Of a stretch of DNA of 64,000 nt, positions 52,830-62,326 are shown piece by piece. This DNA comes from Bacillota bacterium (GTDB lineage Bacteria; Bacillota; Clostridia; Lachnospirales; Lachnospiraceae). The stretch covers positions 35,097 through 99,096 of the forward strand of contig JAEZUM010000058.1 of assembly GCA_023421075.1 (NCBI GenBank), read 5' to 3'. The position numbers and the translations under genes are program-made. The notes beneath the pieces were generated by a model that was not told where the DNA came from, searched no databases, and saw nothing but the letters and a program-made list of their open reading frames with translations. How positions within the stretch are numbered: position 1 is the first letter of the stretch; every line of letters begins with the position of its first letter.

Positions 52830-54365
52830 TCATTCCCACTCGATGGTTGCCGGGGGTTTGCCCGTTATGTCGTAGCAGATACGATTTACATGCTTTACTT
52901 CGTTTACAATTCTATTCGATATCTTGCCTAACAGATCCCAAGGAAGCTCAGCGAATTCGGCAGTCATGAAGTCAGTTGTTGTAACTGCTCTGAGTGCAAC
53001 GGTATAATCATAGGTTCTCTCGTCGCCCATAACACCGACACTACGAAGATTCGTGAGTACGGCAAAGTATTGTCCGATGCTTCTGTCTAAGCCAGCTTTT
53101 GCGATTTCTTCTCGATAGATATAGTCAGCATCCTGAAGGATTGCGATTTTCTCGGGGGTGATATCTCCGATGATACGGATCGCAAGGCCGGGACCGGGGA
53201 AGGGCTGTCTGAATACAAGCTTTTCCGGAATTCCAAGCTCGAGACCGGCTTTTCTTACTTCATCCTTGAAGAGGTTACGAAGAGGCTCGATAATCTCCTT
53301 GAAATCTACATAATCGGGAAGTCCGCCTACATTGTGATGGCTCTTGATTACAGCGGATTGGCCAAGACCACTCTCGATTACATCGGGATAGATGGTGCCT
53401 TGTACCAGGAAATCTACGGTACCGATCTTCTTGGCTTCTTCCTCAAATACGCGAATGAACTCCTCACCGATGATTTTTCTCTTTTGCTCCGGTTCGGATA
53501 CTCCTGCTAATTTATCATAGAAGCGCTGCTGTGCATTGACACGGATGAAGTTAACATCAAATTGAGTGGTGAAGATTTGCTCTACCTCATCCCCCTCGTT
53601 CTTACGAAGCAGACCGTGATCGACGAAGATACAGGTAAGCTGCTTGCCAACTGCCTTGCTGATCATAACAGCGGCAACAGAGGAGTCAACGCCGCCAGAC
53701 AGAGCACAAAGTACTTTCTTGTCACCGATCTTTTCCTTCAGGCTCTTAACCATCTCTTCAGCAAAGGAGGACATTACCCAATCTCCGGAGCAATGACATA
53801 CATTATATAGGAAGTTGTGGAGCATGTTTGTTCCTTCCGGTGTGTGTACTACCTCAGGATGGAACTGAACTCCATATAGGTTACGCTCGGTATCTTCAAT
53901 TGCCGCGATCGGGCAGGAATCGGAATGGGCAATTACGTGGAAGCCTTTGGCAGGCTGTTCAACATAATCGGTATGACTCATCCAACAGATGGTGTTAGCG
54001 GAAATATTCTGAAATAATTGTGAGGTAGTTGTAACATTGATCTCTGTTCTTCCGTATTCACGAACCGGAGCCTTCGATACTTTACCACCGAGCAGATGGG
54101 TCATTAGCTGACAACCATAGCAGATTCCCATTACAGGAATACCTAAGGAAAAGATACCCGGGTCGCAGGAAGGAGCATCCGGTTCATATACACTGGCAGG
54201 TCCTCCGGTAAAAATAATGCCCTTCGGTGCAATCTCCTTGATTCGTTCAAGGCTGGTTGTATAAGGAAGGACCTCACAATATACATTACATTCTCTGACT
54301 CTTCTGGCTATTAGCTGATTGTATTGGCCGCCGAAGTCAAGTACAATAACTATTTCTTTATCCAC
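52830..54365 (-). CDS. guaA: GMP synthase (glutamine-hydrolysing)
   Basis: 511 residues, full length. The amidotransferase domain has GICYGCQ (Cys82) and FHPEVVHT; the ATP-pyrophosphatase domain has SGGVDSSVAAV; the C-terminus ends with the usual dimerisation domain (GKPPATIEWE). It converts XMP to GMP. Start is GTG 54365 with AGGAGG seven bases upstream. No purine riboswitch could be recognised upstream. It stands alone. Confidence 0.97.
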   Translation of the reverse strand: MDKEIVIVLDFGGQYNQLIARRVRECNVYCEVLPYTTSLERIKEIAPKGIIFTGGPASVYEPDAPSCDPGIFSLGIPVMGICYGCQLMTHLLGGKVSKAPVREYGRTEINVTTTSQLFQNISANTICWMSHTDYVEQPAKGFHVIAHSDSCPIAAIEDTERNLYGVQFHPEVVHTPEGTNMLHNFLYNVCHCSGDWVMSSFAEEMVKSLKEKIGDKKVLCALSGGVDSSVAAVMISKAVGKQLTCIFVDHGLLRKNEGDEVEQIFTTQFDVNFIRVNAQQRFYDKLAGVSEPEQKRKIIGEEFIRVFEEEAKKIGTVDFLVQGTIYPDVIESGLGQSAVIKSHHNVGGLPDYVDFKEIIEPLRNLFKDEVRKAGLELGIPEKLVFRQPFPGPGLAIRIIGDITPEKIAILQDADYIYREEIAKAGLDRSIGQYFAVLTNLRSVGVMGDERTYDYTVALRAVTTTDFMTAEFAELPWDLLGKISNRIVNEVKHVNRICYDITGKPPATIEWE

Positions 54366-54622
54366 TTCTTTACCTCCTATAGATCCATTTCATTCGCTTC
54401 TTATCGTTACTTATTAAAAATGTAGCTTCATAATACAACATTTTTTATAAATATGCTAGTCCAAATAATTTTTTTGTCCGATATATATAGCATAGGTCAA
54501 ATTATGTCGTATTATTAATCGCTTATGCCCAACTTTTACGCTGATTTTGTTGAGAATGGATGTAATTCTACGAATAAACAGAAATTTAGGCATAAAGACC
54601 TAGTCTATAAAGCAATTAACTA

Positions 54623-54651
54623 TTTACAAAAATACTACATAATGGTATTAT
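54623..54651 (+). promoter_or_regulatory. Promoter of the Hpt-like gene
   Basis: TTTACA (54623-54628), 17 bp, TATTAT (54646-54651), 65 bases before the start codon. The rest of the 54366-54715 gap is AT-rich and holds the guaA leader; I see no other gene. Confidence 0.55.
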
Positions 54652-54715
54652 TTAACTATTGTTACAATATATGGTATATTATTCCAAAATGTAATGATTA
54701 TGGGGGGGTAACCAG

Positions 54716-55210
54716 ATGAAAGGAAATAAGGCACATGAAATGTTCGAGTGTGTTCCTGAGATTGATTTTGAAACAGGATATCGATATTTTCTGGGTAATA
54801 TCCAAAATTATTCCCGTGCTCTCTTATCCATCCTGAAAAGTATAAAATCTAAGATGCCTATTATGCGTCTAATGCTTCAGAGCAGAGAATTTGAAGGACT
54901 CCGATCCATTACACAGACATTGCAGAAGATGCTTGGTAATATCGGTGCTACGAACCTGGCAGAGATATCTTATCAGCTCGAGAAAGCATTATTAAATGGG
55001 GAAGGCAATACTATCTCTGAACTACTGACTGATTATATCAATCGAATGGAGCTGTTTTCAGAACATCTGGAATTATTATTTCAGAACATGGATTTCAAGA
55101 ATCCGGCTGATTTGGCAGAGGATGCCGCCTCATACTTCCATTACGACTTTACGAAGACGAAGGAAAGTATTAAGCGTACCTCGGATCTTCTGGGTCGAAG
55201 GATTATATAG
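54716..55210 (+). CDS. Hpt-like protein lacking the phospho-acceptor histidine
   Basis: 164 residues, helical. The start VPEIDFETGYRYFLGNIQNY matches the first helices of Hpt domains, and TQTLQKMLGNIGATNLAEIS aligns with the AHTLKGSAGNIGA core. However the histidine position is Gln and the LKG is LQK, so phosphotransfer is not expected. It could act as a decoy or regulator of a phosphorelay, or the similarity may be structural only. GGGGGGGTAAC precedes the ATG. It is monocistronic, divergent from guaA. Confidence 0.6.
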   Translation: MKGNKAHEMFECVPEIDFETGYRYFLGNIQNYSRALLSILKSIKSKMPIMRLMLQSREFEGLRSITQTLQKMLGNIGATNLAEISYQLEKALLNGEGNTISELLTDYINRMELFSEHLELLFQNMDFKNPADLAEDAASYFHYDFTKTKESIKRTSDLLGRRII

Positions 55211-55267
55211 TGTAAATCATTAATCGAACCGTAAGGTTTGTATTTGAAAATATTATCTATGAATAAA

Positions 55268-55354
55268 TGTAAATTAATCGAAAGATGTTGATATCTTTTA
55301 ATTTACATTACTCCTACATGGCCTTATCTTCGCTGACAAAGATAAGGCCTTTTT
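55268..55354 (+). terminator. Two hairpins in tandem, the second a bidirectional terminator
   Basis: TGTAAATTA and TAATTTACA arms at 55268 and 55299 form the first hairpin. GGCCTTATCTT (55320-55330) and AAGATAAGGCC (55339-55349) followed by TTTTT form the second. They separate the Hpt-like gene from the convergent HPr gene. Confidence 0.85.
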
Positions 55355-55372
55355 GTTCGTATACTTTTATTG

Positions 55373-55633
55373 TTATCTGGCTTCACCATGCAGCACATCC
55401 AGAATTGTCTGCAGATCCTGTGCTTCGTTATTGCCGCTGCATTCAATTGTAATGGTATCCCCATAGGTTATTCCGGCACTCATTAGATTTACAATACTCT
55501 TGGGATTCACACGTTTCTCATCCTTGATAATTGTAATGTTGGATTTGCATTTGGCTGCTATCTTCGCTATTTCACTAGCAGGCCGTAAATGAAGTCCGGC
55601 TTTGTTTGTAACGATAATTGTTTGATTTACCAT
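55373..55633 (-). CDS. ptsH: HPr phosphocarrier protein
   Basis: 86 residues. His15 (KAGLHLRPASEI) and Ser46 (VNPKSIVNLMSAGI) sit exactly at the canonical positions, so both the PTS phosphotransfer site and the HPr-kinase regulatory site are present. It passes phosphate from enzyme I to sugar-specific EIIA. Start ATG 55633 has TAGGAGAG upstream; a longer frame exists but is unlikely. No ptsI is next to it, as in many clostridia. Confidence 0.9.
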   Translation of the reverse strand: MVNQTIIVTNKAGLHLRPASEIAKIAAKCKSNITIIKDEKRVNPKSIVNLMSAGITYGDTITIECSGNNEAQDLQTILDVLHGEAR

Positions 55634-55854
55634 ACTTATCTCTCCTATTACGAAGGTTGTTATAGTTATCATTAGTTACGTTGCAAATGGAACTCATTTA
55701 ACTTTTAGTAATCCTATTCATGGTATAAACTACTTGCTTAATGGCTGTCCTTATAATTAATATTATAGGAATAAACTGATCTATAGTCAATGAAATCTAT
55801 CATAGATTAGATTGCTGCACCACTTTTATTGCTAAGGATACATGAAATTGTGTA

Positions 55855-55883
55855 TTGCAAAACTTAATTGTTTCGATTATATT
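55855..55883 (+). promoter_or_regulatory. araD promoter
   Basis: TTGCAA (55855-55860), 17 bp, TATATT (55878-55883), about 110 bases before the GTG start. The rest of the gap 55634-55854 shows AT-rich sequence only. Confidence 0.55.
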
Positions 55884-55991
55884 GAAAAGGTATTGATAAA
55901 GGTGTGCAAAAAGAAGCAGAATATACGGAGGCTTTTGGCTGGTAATCTGGTTCGTAGCATATTAATTCACAGAATAATGGAGGCGAGTACC

Positions 55992-56693
55992 GTGCTGGAG
56001 AAATTAAAAAAGGAAGTATACGATGCGAATATGGAATTGCAGCAAAAGGGTATGGTGATCTATACCTGGGGCAATGTGAGCGGAATCGATAGAGAGAAGC
56101 AACTTGTAGTAATTAAGCCCAGCGGAGTTGACTATGATACCATGAAACCGGAGGATATGGTTGTTGTTGATATGGAAGGAAATGTAGTGGAAGGACATTA
56201 TAAGCCCTCCTCCGATACGGCTACTCATCTGGTGCTGTACAAGAATTATCCTTCGATCGGAGGCGTAGTTCATACGCATTCTACTTGGGCTGTGACCTTT
56301 GCTCAGGCGGGAATGGCTATCCCTGCTTTTGGAACGACGCATGCGGATTATTTCTACGGCGACATACCTTGCACCCGTGAGCTTACGCGGAAGGAAATCG
56401 AAGAGGCTTATGAGCTTAATACCGGTAAGGTTATCGTAGAGACGATTGGTGATACTGATCCGATGGCGATACCAGGAATTATTGTGAAGAATCATGGACC
56501 CTTTGCATGGGGTAAGACTCCGGCCGGTTCTGTCTATAACACGGTGGTTATGGATAAGGTGGCAGAGATGGCCTACAAGACAATGACTCTGAATCCTCGC
56601 GTTCCGAGAGTATCTCAGTACCTGCTAGACAAGCATTATAACCGTAAGCACGGTGCCAATGCTTATTACGGACAAGGCTCCCAGGATCATTAA
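55992..56693 (+). CDS. araD: L-ribulose-5-phosphate 4-epimerase
   Basis: 233 residues, close to the 231 of E. coli AraD. Class II aldolase-like fold with zinc ligands His94 and His96 (VVHTHSTWA) and the later His in KNHGPFAWG; Asp75 (SSDTATH) is a catalytic candidate. TWGNVSGIDR and IKPSGVDYDTM are typical. It makes D-xylulose-5-phosphate in arabinose breakdown. The start is GTG 55992, supported by GGAGG eight bases before; upstream residues in the same frame do not match the family. It stands alone, without araA or araB here. Confidence 0.9.
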   Translation: MLEKLKKEVYDANMELQQKGMVIYTWGNVSGIDREKQLVVIKPSGVDYDTMKPEDMVVVDMEGNVVEGHYKPSSDTATHLVLYKNYPSIGGVVHTHSTWAVTFAQAGMAIPAFGTTHADYFYGDIPCTRELTRKEIEEAYELNTGKVIVETIGDTDPMAIPGIIVKNHGPFAWGKTPAGSVYNTVVMDKVAEMAYKTMTLNPRVPRVSQYLLDKHYNRKHGANAYYGQGSQDH

Positions 56694-56767
56694 ATAGGCC
56701 TAAGCTTATAATACATCCCTGACAGAGGAAGCAACTTGGACATGAAGCCATGATTAATAGAGTATAG

Positions 56768-56917
56768 ATAAAAGAAGGAACCAGATATCCCATATACGCT
56801 GTTGGAAAGATGAACTGCTATATTGTATGTACGGGCGGACTTTTGCCCGTTTAATACATGCAATGCGGTAAATCATCTTTTACCTGCGTATGAAGGGTAC
56901 CAGGTTCCTTCTTTTAT
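56768..56917 (+). terminator. 150-base nested foldback between araD and parC
   Basis: Outer arms ATAAAAGAAGGAACC (56768-56782) and GGTTCCTTCTTTTAT (56903-56917) are perfect. Inside are ATACGC/GCGTAT, AAAGATGA/TCATCTTT, ATTGTATG/CATGCAAT (one G-T) and ACGGGC/GCCCGT at the tip. It works as a bidirectional terminator but is unusually long. Confidence 0.7.
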
Positions 56918-56954
56918 ATATTTGAATCGTTGCAATAGCTTCTTGTATTAAGGG

Positions 56955-59204
56955 TTAGCTTAAGGCCGCCTTCTGTCCTTTGTCACCGCGTTTTCTCATG
57001 CGAACCTTCTTTGCACTAAGAACCTTGTCATTGTATTGGAAGGTTTCTTCATTCTGGTTAAGAGCAGTGGCATAGCAGATAGTATCATTTTTCTCGAGAG
57101 TAATTGCCTTGACACCACGGCTGGTTTTCTTTAATTCACTGACTTCCGAGAGAGGGAAGCCTAAGGATAGCCCCTTGTCCGTCAGTATAATTACCTTGAG
57201 ATTGCCGGCCAGAACCTCGTGTCCTGACATAAGGTTAATTGCAATAACCTCATCCTTCTCCTCCAGCTTGGTGGATGCGATCTGTGAGCGGTTTGTCTCG
57301 AATTCAACACCGGATACCTGTTTGATGTATCCGTATTTCGTGGTAAAGAGAAGCTGAGACTCAAAGAGCTGTTCGAAGGAGGTATAGAGGATGGGATTCT
57401 CCTTATCCAACTTGCAAAGGGTATGAATGAGCGCTCCCTTATCCTTCATCTTACACCTGGGGATTGCTTCGGCTTTCACCTGATACATATTGCCCTCGGC
57501 GGTGAATACACAGAGACGATCGGTATTCTTCATCATTATGATATAGTTGAATTCCTTCAGATTATCCTCAGAAGCCCTTGTATAGCTGCTGGCATCAATG
57601 GACTTGGTATACCCAAAGCGGTCAATCAACACATAGATGTCCTCTATCTTTACTTCCTCTACATAATCAACGGTAGATGCATTCGCAAGCAACGTCTTTC
57701 TGGGGCGATGGAAGAGCTTCTTATATTCTCTCAGACGACCCTTGATCACCTTATATAATTCCTTGGTGTCGCCGAGAATCTTACGATATTCCTCAATATT
57801 ATTGGCCAAGGTGTCATTCTCTTCGTGCAGCTTTAAGATTTCCAGTCCAATCAATTTACTTAATTGCATCGCGAGAATTGCATCTGCCTGACGTTCGGTA
57901 AAATTAAGGGTAGCTGCTTCCTTCTCGGATTTGGCAGACTTGAATTTGATCCCCTCGGTGTTGCCTTCGATCAGACATGCCTTAGCCTGCTTGATCGAGG
58001 AGCTGCCACGAAGGATTTCAATGATCAGATCTATCACGTCGGTTGCCTTAATAAGGCCGCCTACAATCTCCAGTCGCTTTATTGCTTTGTCTAAGAGATA
58101 ATTATACTCCTTGGTATAGAGCTCTACCTGGAAGTCAACGAATTCACCGATAATGCTCTTTAGATTGAAGACGACAGGTTGTTGATCCTTAATCGCCAGA
58201 AGATTCGCTGTATAGGTGTCCTCCATGGAGGTTTTCTTATAAAGACCGTTTAAGAGGTTGTCCAAATCGCGGTCCTTTTTCACTTCGATTACGATCCGGA
58301 TTCCTTCCTTGGAGGATTCGTCGCGTACATCATAGATTTCATCAAATACCTTATCCTTAATCAGAGTGGCGAGACCTTCCACCAGCTTCGTCTTATTACC
58401 GGTAATCGTATAAGGAATTTCTGTGACAACGATATTTTTACGTCCGTTGTCCCCATTTTCGATCTCGACCTTGGAGCGTATACGGATTCTTCCTTCGCCG
58501 GTTTCGTAAAGGGTAGCCAGATCATTCTGATTAATTATGAGACCGCCGGTCGGGAAATCAGGTGCCGGAATGTATTCCATTAATTTTTGGATCGTAATAC
58601 CTGGGTTATCCATGTATGCAATAACGCCATCGATTACTTCATCCGGATTATGTGGAGGGATGTTGGTTGCCATACCTACTGCGATACCAGTGGTACCGTT
58701 AATCAGCAGATTGGGAATCATAGCGGGTAATACCGTAGGCTCCTTCTCGCTGTCATCAAAGTTAGGAACAAAATCAATCAGACCCTTCTCCAGGTGATCT
58801 AAGAGTGCCATGGAGCTAAGGGATAATCTTGCTTCGGTATAACGCATTGCCGCTGCACTATCACCATCGATGGAGCCGAAATTACCATGGCCATCCACCA
58901 AGGGTAGCATCATGGAGAAGTCTTCCGACATATGGACTAAGGCATCATAGATGGAGGAGTCGCCGTGGGGGTGATATTTACCCATGGTATCGCCGACGAT
59001 ACGAGCGCTTTTTCTATGGGGCTTGGCAGGATCCAGGCCAAGCTCGATCATGGAATAGAGGATTCTTCTTTGTACCGGCTTTAAACCATCTCGCACATCC
59101 GGTAAGGCACGGGCTATAATAACACTCAGGGCATAATCCCGGAAGCTGGTTTTCATCTCCTCGGAGAAATCCATCTGAATTATTTGGTCAACATTTTTCT
59201 TCAT
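56955..59204 (-). CDS. parC: DNA topoisomerase IV subunit A
   Basis: 749 residues. The breakage domain has PHRKSARIVGDTMGKYHPHG, Ser83 and Asp87 in HGDSSIYD (the quinolone-region residues, unaltered) and the cleavage Tyr122 in AMRYTEARLS. The C-terminal beta-pinwheel follows but lacks the QRRGGKG GyrA box, so topoisomerase IV fits better than gyrase. It decatenates chromosomes with ParE. The ATG follows AAGGAGGAG and lies 16 bases after parE. Confidence 0.87.
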   Translation of the reverse strand: MKKNVDQIIQMDFSEEMKTSFRDYALSVIIARALPDVRDGLKPVQRRILYSMIELGLDPAKPHRKSARIVGDTMGKYHPHGDSSIYDALVHMSEDFSMMLPLVDGHGNFGSIDGDSAAAMRYTEARLSLSSMALLDHLEKGLIDFVPNFDDSEKEPTVLPAMIPNLLINGTTGIAVGMATNIPPHNPDEVIDGVIAYMDNPGITIQKLMEYIPAPDFPTGGLIINQNDLATLYETGEGRIRIRSKVEIENGDNGRKNIVVTEIPYTITGNKTKLVEGLATLIKDKVFDEIYDVRDESSKEGIRIVIEVKKDRDLDNLLNGLYKKTSMEDTYTANLLAIKDQQPVVFNLKSIIGEFVDFQVELYTKEYNYLLDKAIKRLEIVGGLIKATDVIDLIIEILRGSSSIKQAKACLIEGNTEGIKFKSAKSEKEAATLNFTERQADAILAMQLSKLIGLEILKLHEENDTLANNIEEYRKILGDTKELYKVIKGRLREYKKLFHRPRKTLLANASTVDYVEEVKIEDIYVLIDRFGYTKSIDASSYTRASEDNLKEFNYIIMMKNTDRLCVFTAEGNMYQVKAEAIPRCKMKDKGALIHTLCKLDKENPILYTSFEQLFESQLLFTTKYGYIKQVSGVEFETNRSQIASTKLEEKDEVIAINLMSGHEVLAGNLKVIILTDKGLSLGFPLSEVSELKKTSRGVKAITLEKNDTICYATALNQNEETFQYNDKVLSAKKVRMRKRGDKGQKAALS

Positions 59205-59220
59205 TGTAGCTTACTCCTCC

Positions 59221-61152
59221 TTAAATATCTAGCTTCGCATATTTTGCTTCATCCATGATAAAGGTACGCCTGGGAGGAACGTTGCTGCTCATCAGCATGG
59301 TCGTTATCTCGTCTGCTTCTACGGTATCACTGATTGTTATCTGCGCCAGAATTCTGGTCTCGGGATCCAGAGTGGTCTCCCATAACTGATGGGCATCCAT
59401 CTCACCCAGACCTTTATATCTTTGTAAGCTAAGGATCTTGTTGCCTTCAATCTTACGGAATTTCTCAAGTTCAAAATCATTGAAAAGATATTCGGATTGT
59501 TTTGTCTTCTTCCCTTTGGTTGTCGTTTCGTAGTCTACCTTATAAAGCGGTGGAAGTCCGCGGTAAACCTTGCCCTCCAGGATCAGCTCCGGCATGAAGC
59601 GATAGAAGAAGGTTAGGAGCAGGGTACTGATATGAGCGCCATCGACATCGGCATCCGTTAAGATGATGATTTTATCATAACGAAGCTTTGAAAGGTCGAA
59701 TTCATCACCGATTCCGCATCCAAAGGTAGCGATCATGGATTTGATCTCGTTATTTACAAGAATTTTCTCCAGGGTTGCTTTCTCAACATTGAGGATTTTG
59801 CCTCGGAGGGGCAGAACTGCCTGCGTTCTTCTGTTTCTAGCGGTCTTTACCGTACCGCCGGCAGAATCACCCTCTACAATATATAGCTCACATTCCTCCG
59901 GTTTTTTGGAGGAGCAGGAGGCAAGCTTGCTTCGGGTATCCACATCGCTCAGCTGCTTCATGACAGCGACTCTTGCTTTATCGCTGGCTCGTCTTGCATT
60001 GAAGGATTTTAAGGAATTATCAAGAATCGCCTTCAGAACCTCGACATTTTTGTCAAACCAACGCTGAGACTCAGAGGAGAATACATCCTCAACGGCACTT
60101 TTAGCATCCGTGTTACCAAGCTTTGTCTTCGTTTGGCCTTCAAACTGAGGATCCGGATGCTTGATCGAGATTATGGCAACCAGTCCGTTTCGGATATCCT
60201 TACCATCGAAGTTCTCATCCTTCTCCTTCAGAATATTAAGCTCTCTGGCATATTGATTCATAACACGAGTCAATCCGGTCTTAAAACCGGTTACCAGGGT
60301 TCCGCCATCTACGACATTGATGCGGTTGCAGTAAGCATTGATTTGCTCGGTATAGCTGTCGGTATATTGAAGTGCTACCTCTACTTCGATATCTCCGCTT
60401 CTTCCCTCTATGTAGACGGGCTCCTCGTGTAGTGGTGTCATTTCTCGGGTCAGATAGGATACAAAGCTTTTAATACCGAACTCTTCATGATAGGATTTGG
60501 TGACACCGGTATTCAGATCAGTGAAGTTAATCAACAGATTTTTATTAAGAAATGCAATTTCCTTCAGCTTCTTCTGAATGATTTCTGATTTGAACTCCAC
60601 TGTCTCAAAGATAGTATCATCCGGATAGAAGATTACCTTGGTCCCGGTATCGGATTTGTTGCACTTGCCAATTACGGGAAGAAGGCCATCCTCCAGCTGG
60701 GTAATAGGATGACCGCCGTCTTTATATTCATCACGATAGATCTTCCCATCGCGTTTTACCTCGATGATCATTCTTTTTGAGAGTGCATTTACTACGGAGG
60801 CACCAACACCGTGCAGACCGCCGGATACCTTGTATACAGAATTACCGAATTTACCTCCGGCGTGAAGAATCGTATAGACTACGCGAACGGTAGGGATTTT
60901 CTTGGTTGGATGAATATCCACCGGTACTCCGCGGCCGTTGTCGCATATTTCAATACCGCCGTCCTTTAATAATGTAATATCAATCCTCGTACAAAATCCC
61001 GCCAGATGTTCATCAATTCCATTGTCTAGGATTTCCCATATCAGATGATGCAACCCCCTGGGACCGGTACTTCCGATGTACATACCGGGCCGTTTTCTGA
61101 CTGCTTCCAAACCTTCTAAAACAACGATTTGACTACCGCTATATTGTTCCAT
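59221..61152 (-). CDS. parE: DNA topoisomerase IV subunit B
   Basis: 643 residues. GHKL ATPase motifs: EILDNGIDEH, DNGRGVPVDIH, KVSGGLHGVGASVVNAL. TOPRIM motifs: EGDSAGGTVK, PLRGKILNVEKA and ILTDADVDGAH. It provides ATP-driven strand passage with ParC, which is the next gene. Start ATG 61152 has AGAAGGGG upstream and matches the family N-terminus (GLEAVRKRPGMYIG follows); the longer frame to 61233 is not supported. Confidence 0.88.
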   Translation of the reverse strand: MEQYSGSQIVVLEGLEAVRKRPGMYIGSTGPRGLHHLIWEILDNGIDEHLAGFCTRIDITLLKDGGIEICDNGRGVPVDIHPTKKIPTVRVVYTILHAGGKFGNSVYKVSGGLHGVGASVVNALSKRMIIEVKRDGKIYRDEYKDGGHPITQLEDGLLPVIGKCNKSDTGTKVIFYPDDTIFETVEFKSEIIQKKLKEIAFLNKNLLINFTDLNTGVTKSYHEEFGIKSFVSYLTREMTPLHEEPVYIEGRSGDIEVEVALQYTDSYTEQINAYCNRINVVDGGTLVTGFKTGLTRVMNQYARELNILKEKDENFDGKDIRNGLVAIISIKHPDPQFEGQTKTKLGNTDAKSAVEDVFSSESQRWFDKNVEVLKAILDNSLKSFNARRASDKARVAVMKQLSDVDTRSKLASCSSKKPEECELYIVEGDSAGGTVKTARNRRTQAVLPLRGKILNVEKATLEKILVNNEIKSMIATFGCGIGDEFDLSKLRYDKIIILTDADVDGAHISTLLLTFFYRFMPELILEGKVYRGLPPLYKVDYETTTKGKKTKQSEYLFNDFELEKFRKIEGNKILSLQRYKGLGEMDAHQLWETTLDPETRILAQITISDTVEADEITTMLMSSNVPPRRTFIMDEAKYAKLDI

Positions 61153-61396
61153 GGTGTAATACCCCTTCTGTTTATTTTTCTTTCCTCTTAATACAAATGC
61201 CCTGTTCCATAGAAGAGTATGTGATTCTTGCATAAGCGAATAATCATTTATATTTCTGTGGAATCAGCATTCAGCAGATAAATCAAAATCTGCTTAATCG
61301 TGAACAGTATAACATATTTATATTAAGTTTTCCAGAAGTATTACAATCATACGTTCGTACCAAAAGGGTGATTTTTGAAATTAGTTAAAATAATGA

Positions 61397-61424
61397 TTGA
61401 AAAAAACGTAGAATGATGTATAAT
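61397..61424 (+). promoter_or_regulatory. Promoter of the PHP-lysA unit
   Basis: TTGAAA (61397-61402), 16 bp, TATAAT (61419-61424). The leader is about 175 bases and contains the hairpin CCCCCT/AGGGGG (61453-61478) with a 14-base loop. I could not match this leader to a lysine riboswitch. Confidence 0.65.
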
Positions 61425-61606
61425 AGGAACAATTATTAGATACGAAATACAACCCCCTCGAAGCTGAGCGACAGGGGGAATTTTCAACGACACACGGGAA
61501 AGTATACAAAATTGTAAAAATTTTCAGTGATTTATGGGCAGTATATTTATACATCAAGAGTAAATCTTTAATCAAAAGCGATCTGTAATATGCGTTAAGA
61601 AAGGCA

Positions 61607-62305
61607 ATGAGAATTATGGGCCTATTTTTATATGAGACACATCTGCATACAAGACAAGCGAGCGCCTGTGGTATTTTTACCGGTGCACAGCATGTAAGGT
61701 TTTATAAAGAAGCAGGCTATAGCGGAATTGTAGTCACAGATCATTTCTTTAATGGCAATAGCACCGTCCCGAGGAATCTTCCCTGGGAGGAGCGGGTTGA
61801 TATGTTCTGTAAAGGCTATGAGGAAGCGAAGGAAGAAGGAGACAAGCTCGGTCTATCGGTTTTCTTTGGATGGGAGGCGAATTACCAGGCCACAGAGTTC
61901 TTGATTTATGGACTGGATAAGGAATGGCTTAAGAACCATCCACAGATTATGAACTGGACCGTGGAAGAGCAGTATAAACAGATCCATGCAGCCGGTGGAT
62001 ATATCGTTCATGCACACCCATTTCGAAAGCGTGCTTATATTGAAGAAATACGTTTATTTCCCTCCTGTGTGGATGCAGTGGAAGGAATTAATGTTGGTAA
62101 CCGTAATGATGCATTTGACAGACAGGCATGTGTATATGCCAAAAAGCACAAGCTTCCGATTGTTGCAGGTAGCGATGCGCATGGCATAGAGAATTATCGT
62201 AGCGGGATCGCTTTTAAGAGGAAAGCGGAGAATATCAGCGATTTTCTGGATATGATAAAAGCCGGTAAATACGAGCTGATCAAGCCAAAGGAAATCATGA
62301 AATAA
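61607..62305 (+). CDS. PHP-domain phosphoesterase
   Basis: 232 residues. PHP metal motifs: ETHLHTRQASACG near the start, GIVVTDHF, GWEANY, IVHAHPFRKRAY and the terminal GSDAHG. Three metal ions and phosphoester cleavage are expected; similar small proteins act on nucleotides or sugar phosphates. Start at 61607 has AGAAAGG close by; ATG 61616 is an alternative. It lies 21 bases before lysA, so the two are cotranscribed; the functional link is not known. Confidence 0.83.
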   Translation: MRIMGLFLYETHLHTRQASACGIFTGAQHVRFYKEAGYSGIVVTDHFFNGNSTVPRNLPWEERVDMFCKGYEEAKEEGDKLGLSVFFGWEANYQATEFLIYGLDKEWLKNHPQIMNWTVEEQYKQIHAAGGYIVHAHPFRKRAYIEEIRLFPSCVDAVEGINVGNRNDAFDRQACVYAKKHKLPIVAGSDAHGIENYRSGIAFKRKAENISDFLDMIKAGKYELIKPKEIMK

Positions 62306-62326
62306 CACATAAATAGGAGGTTCAAG

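Noticed and set aside
54366..54540. Purine riboswitch upstream of guaA
   Set aside because: The conserved three-way junction loops were not recognisable on the minus strand.
61431..61606. Lysine riboswitch before the PHP-lysA unit
   Set aside because: The conserved lysine-riboswitch core could not be found; only a simple CCCCCT/AGGGGG hairpin is present.
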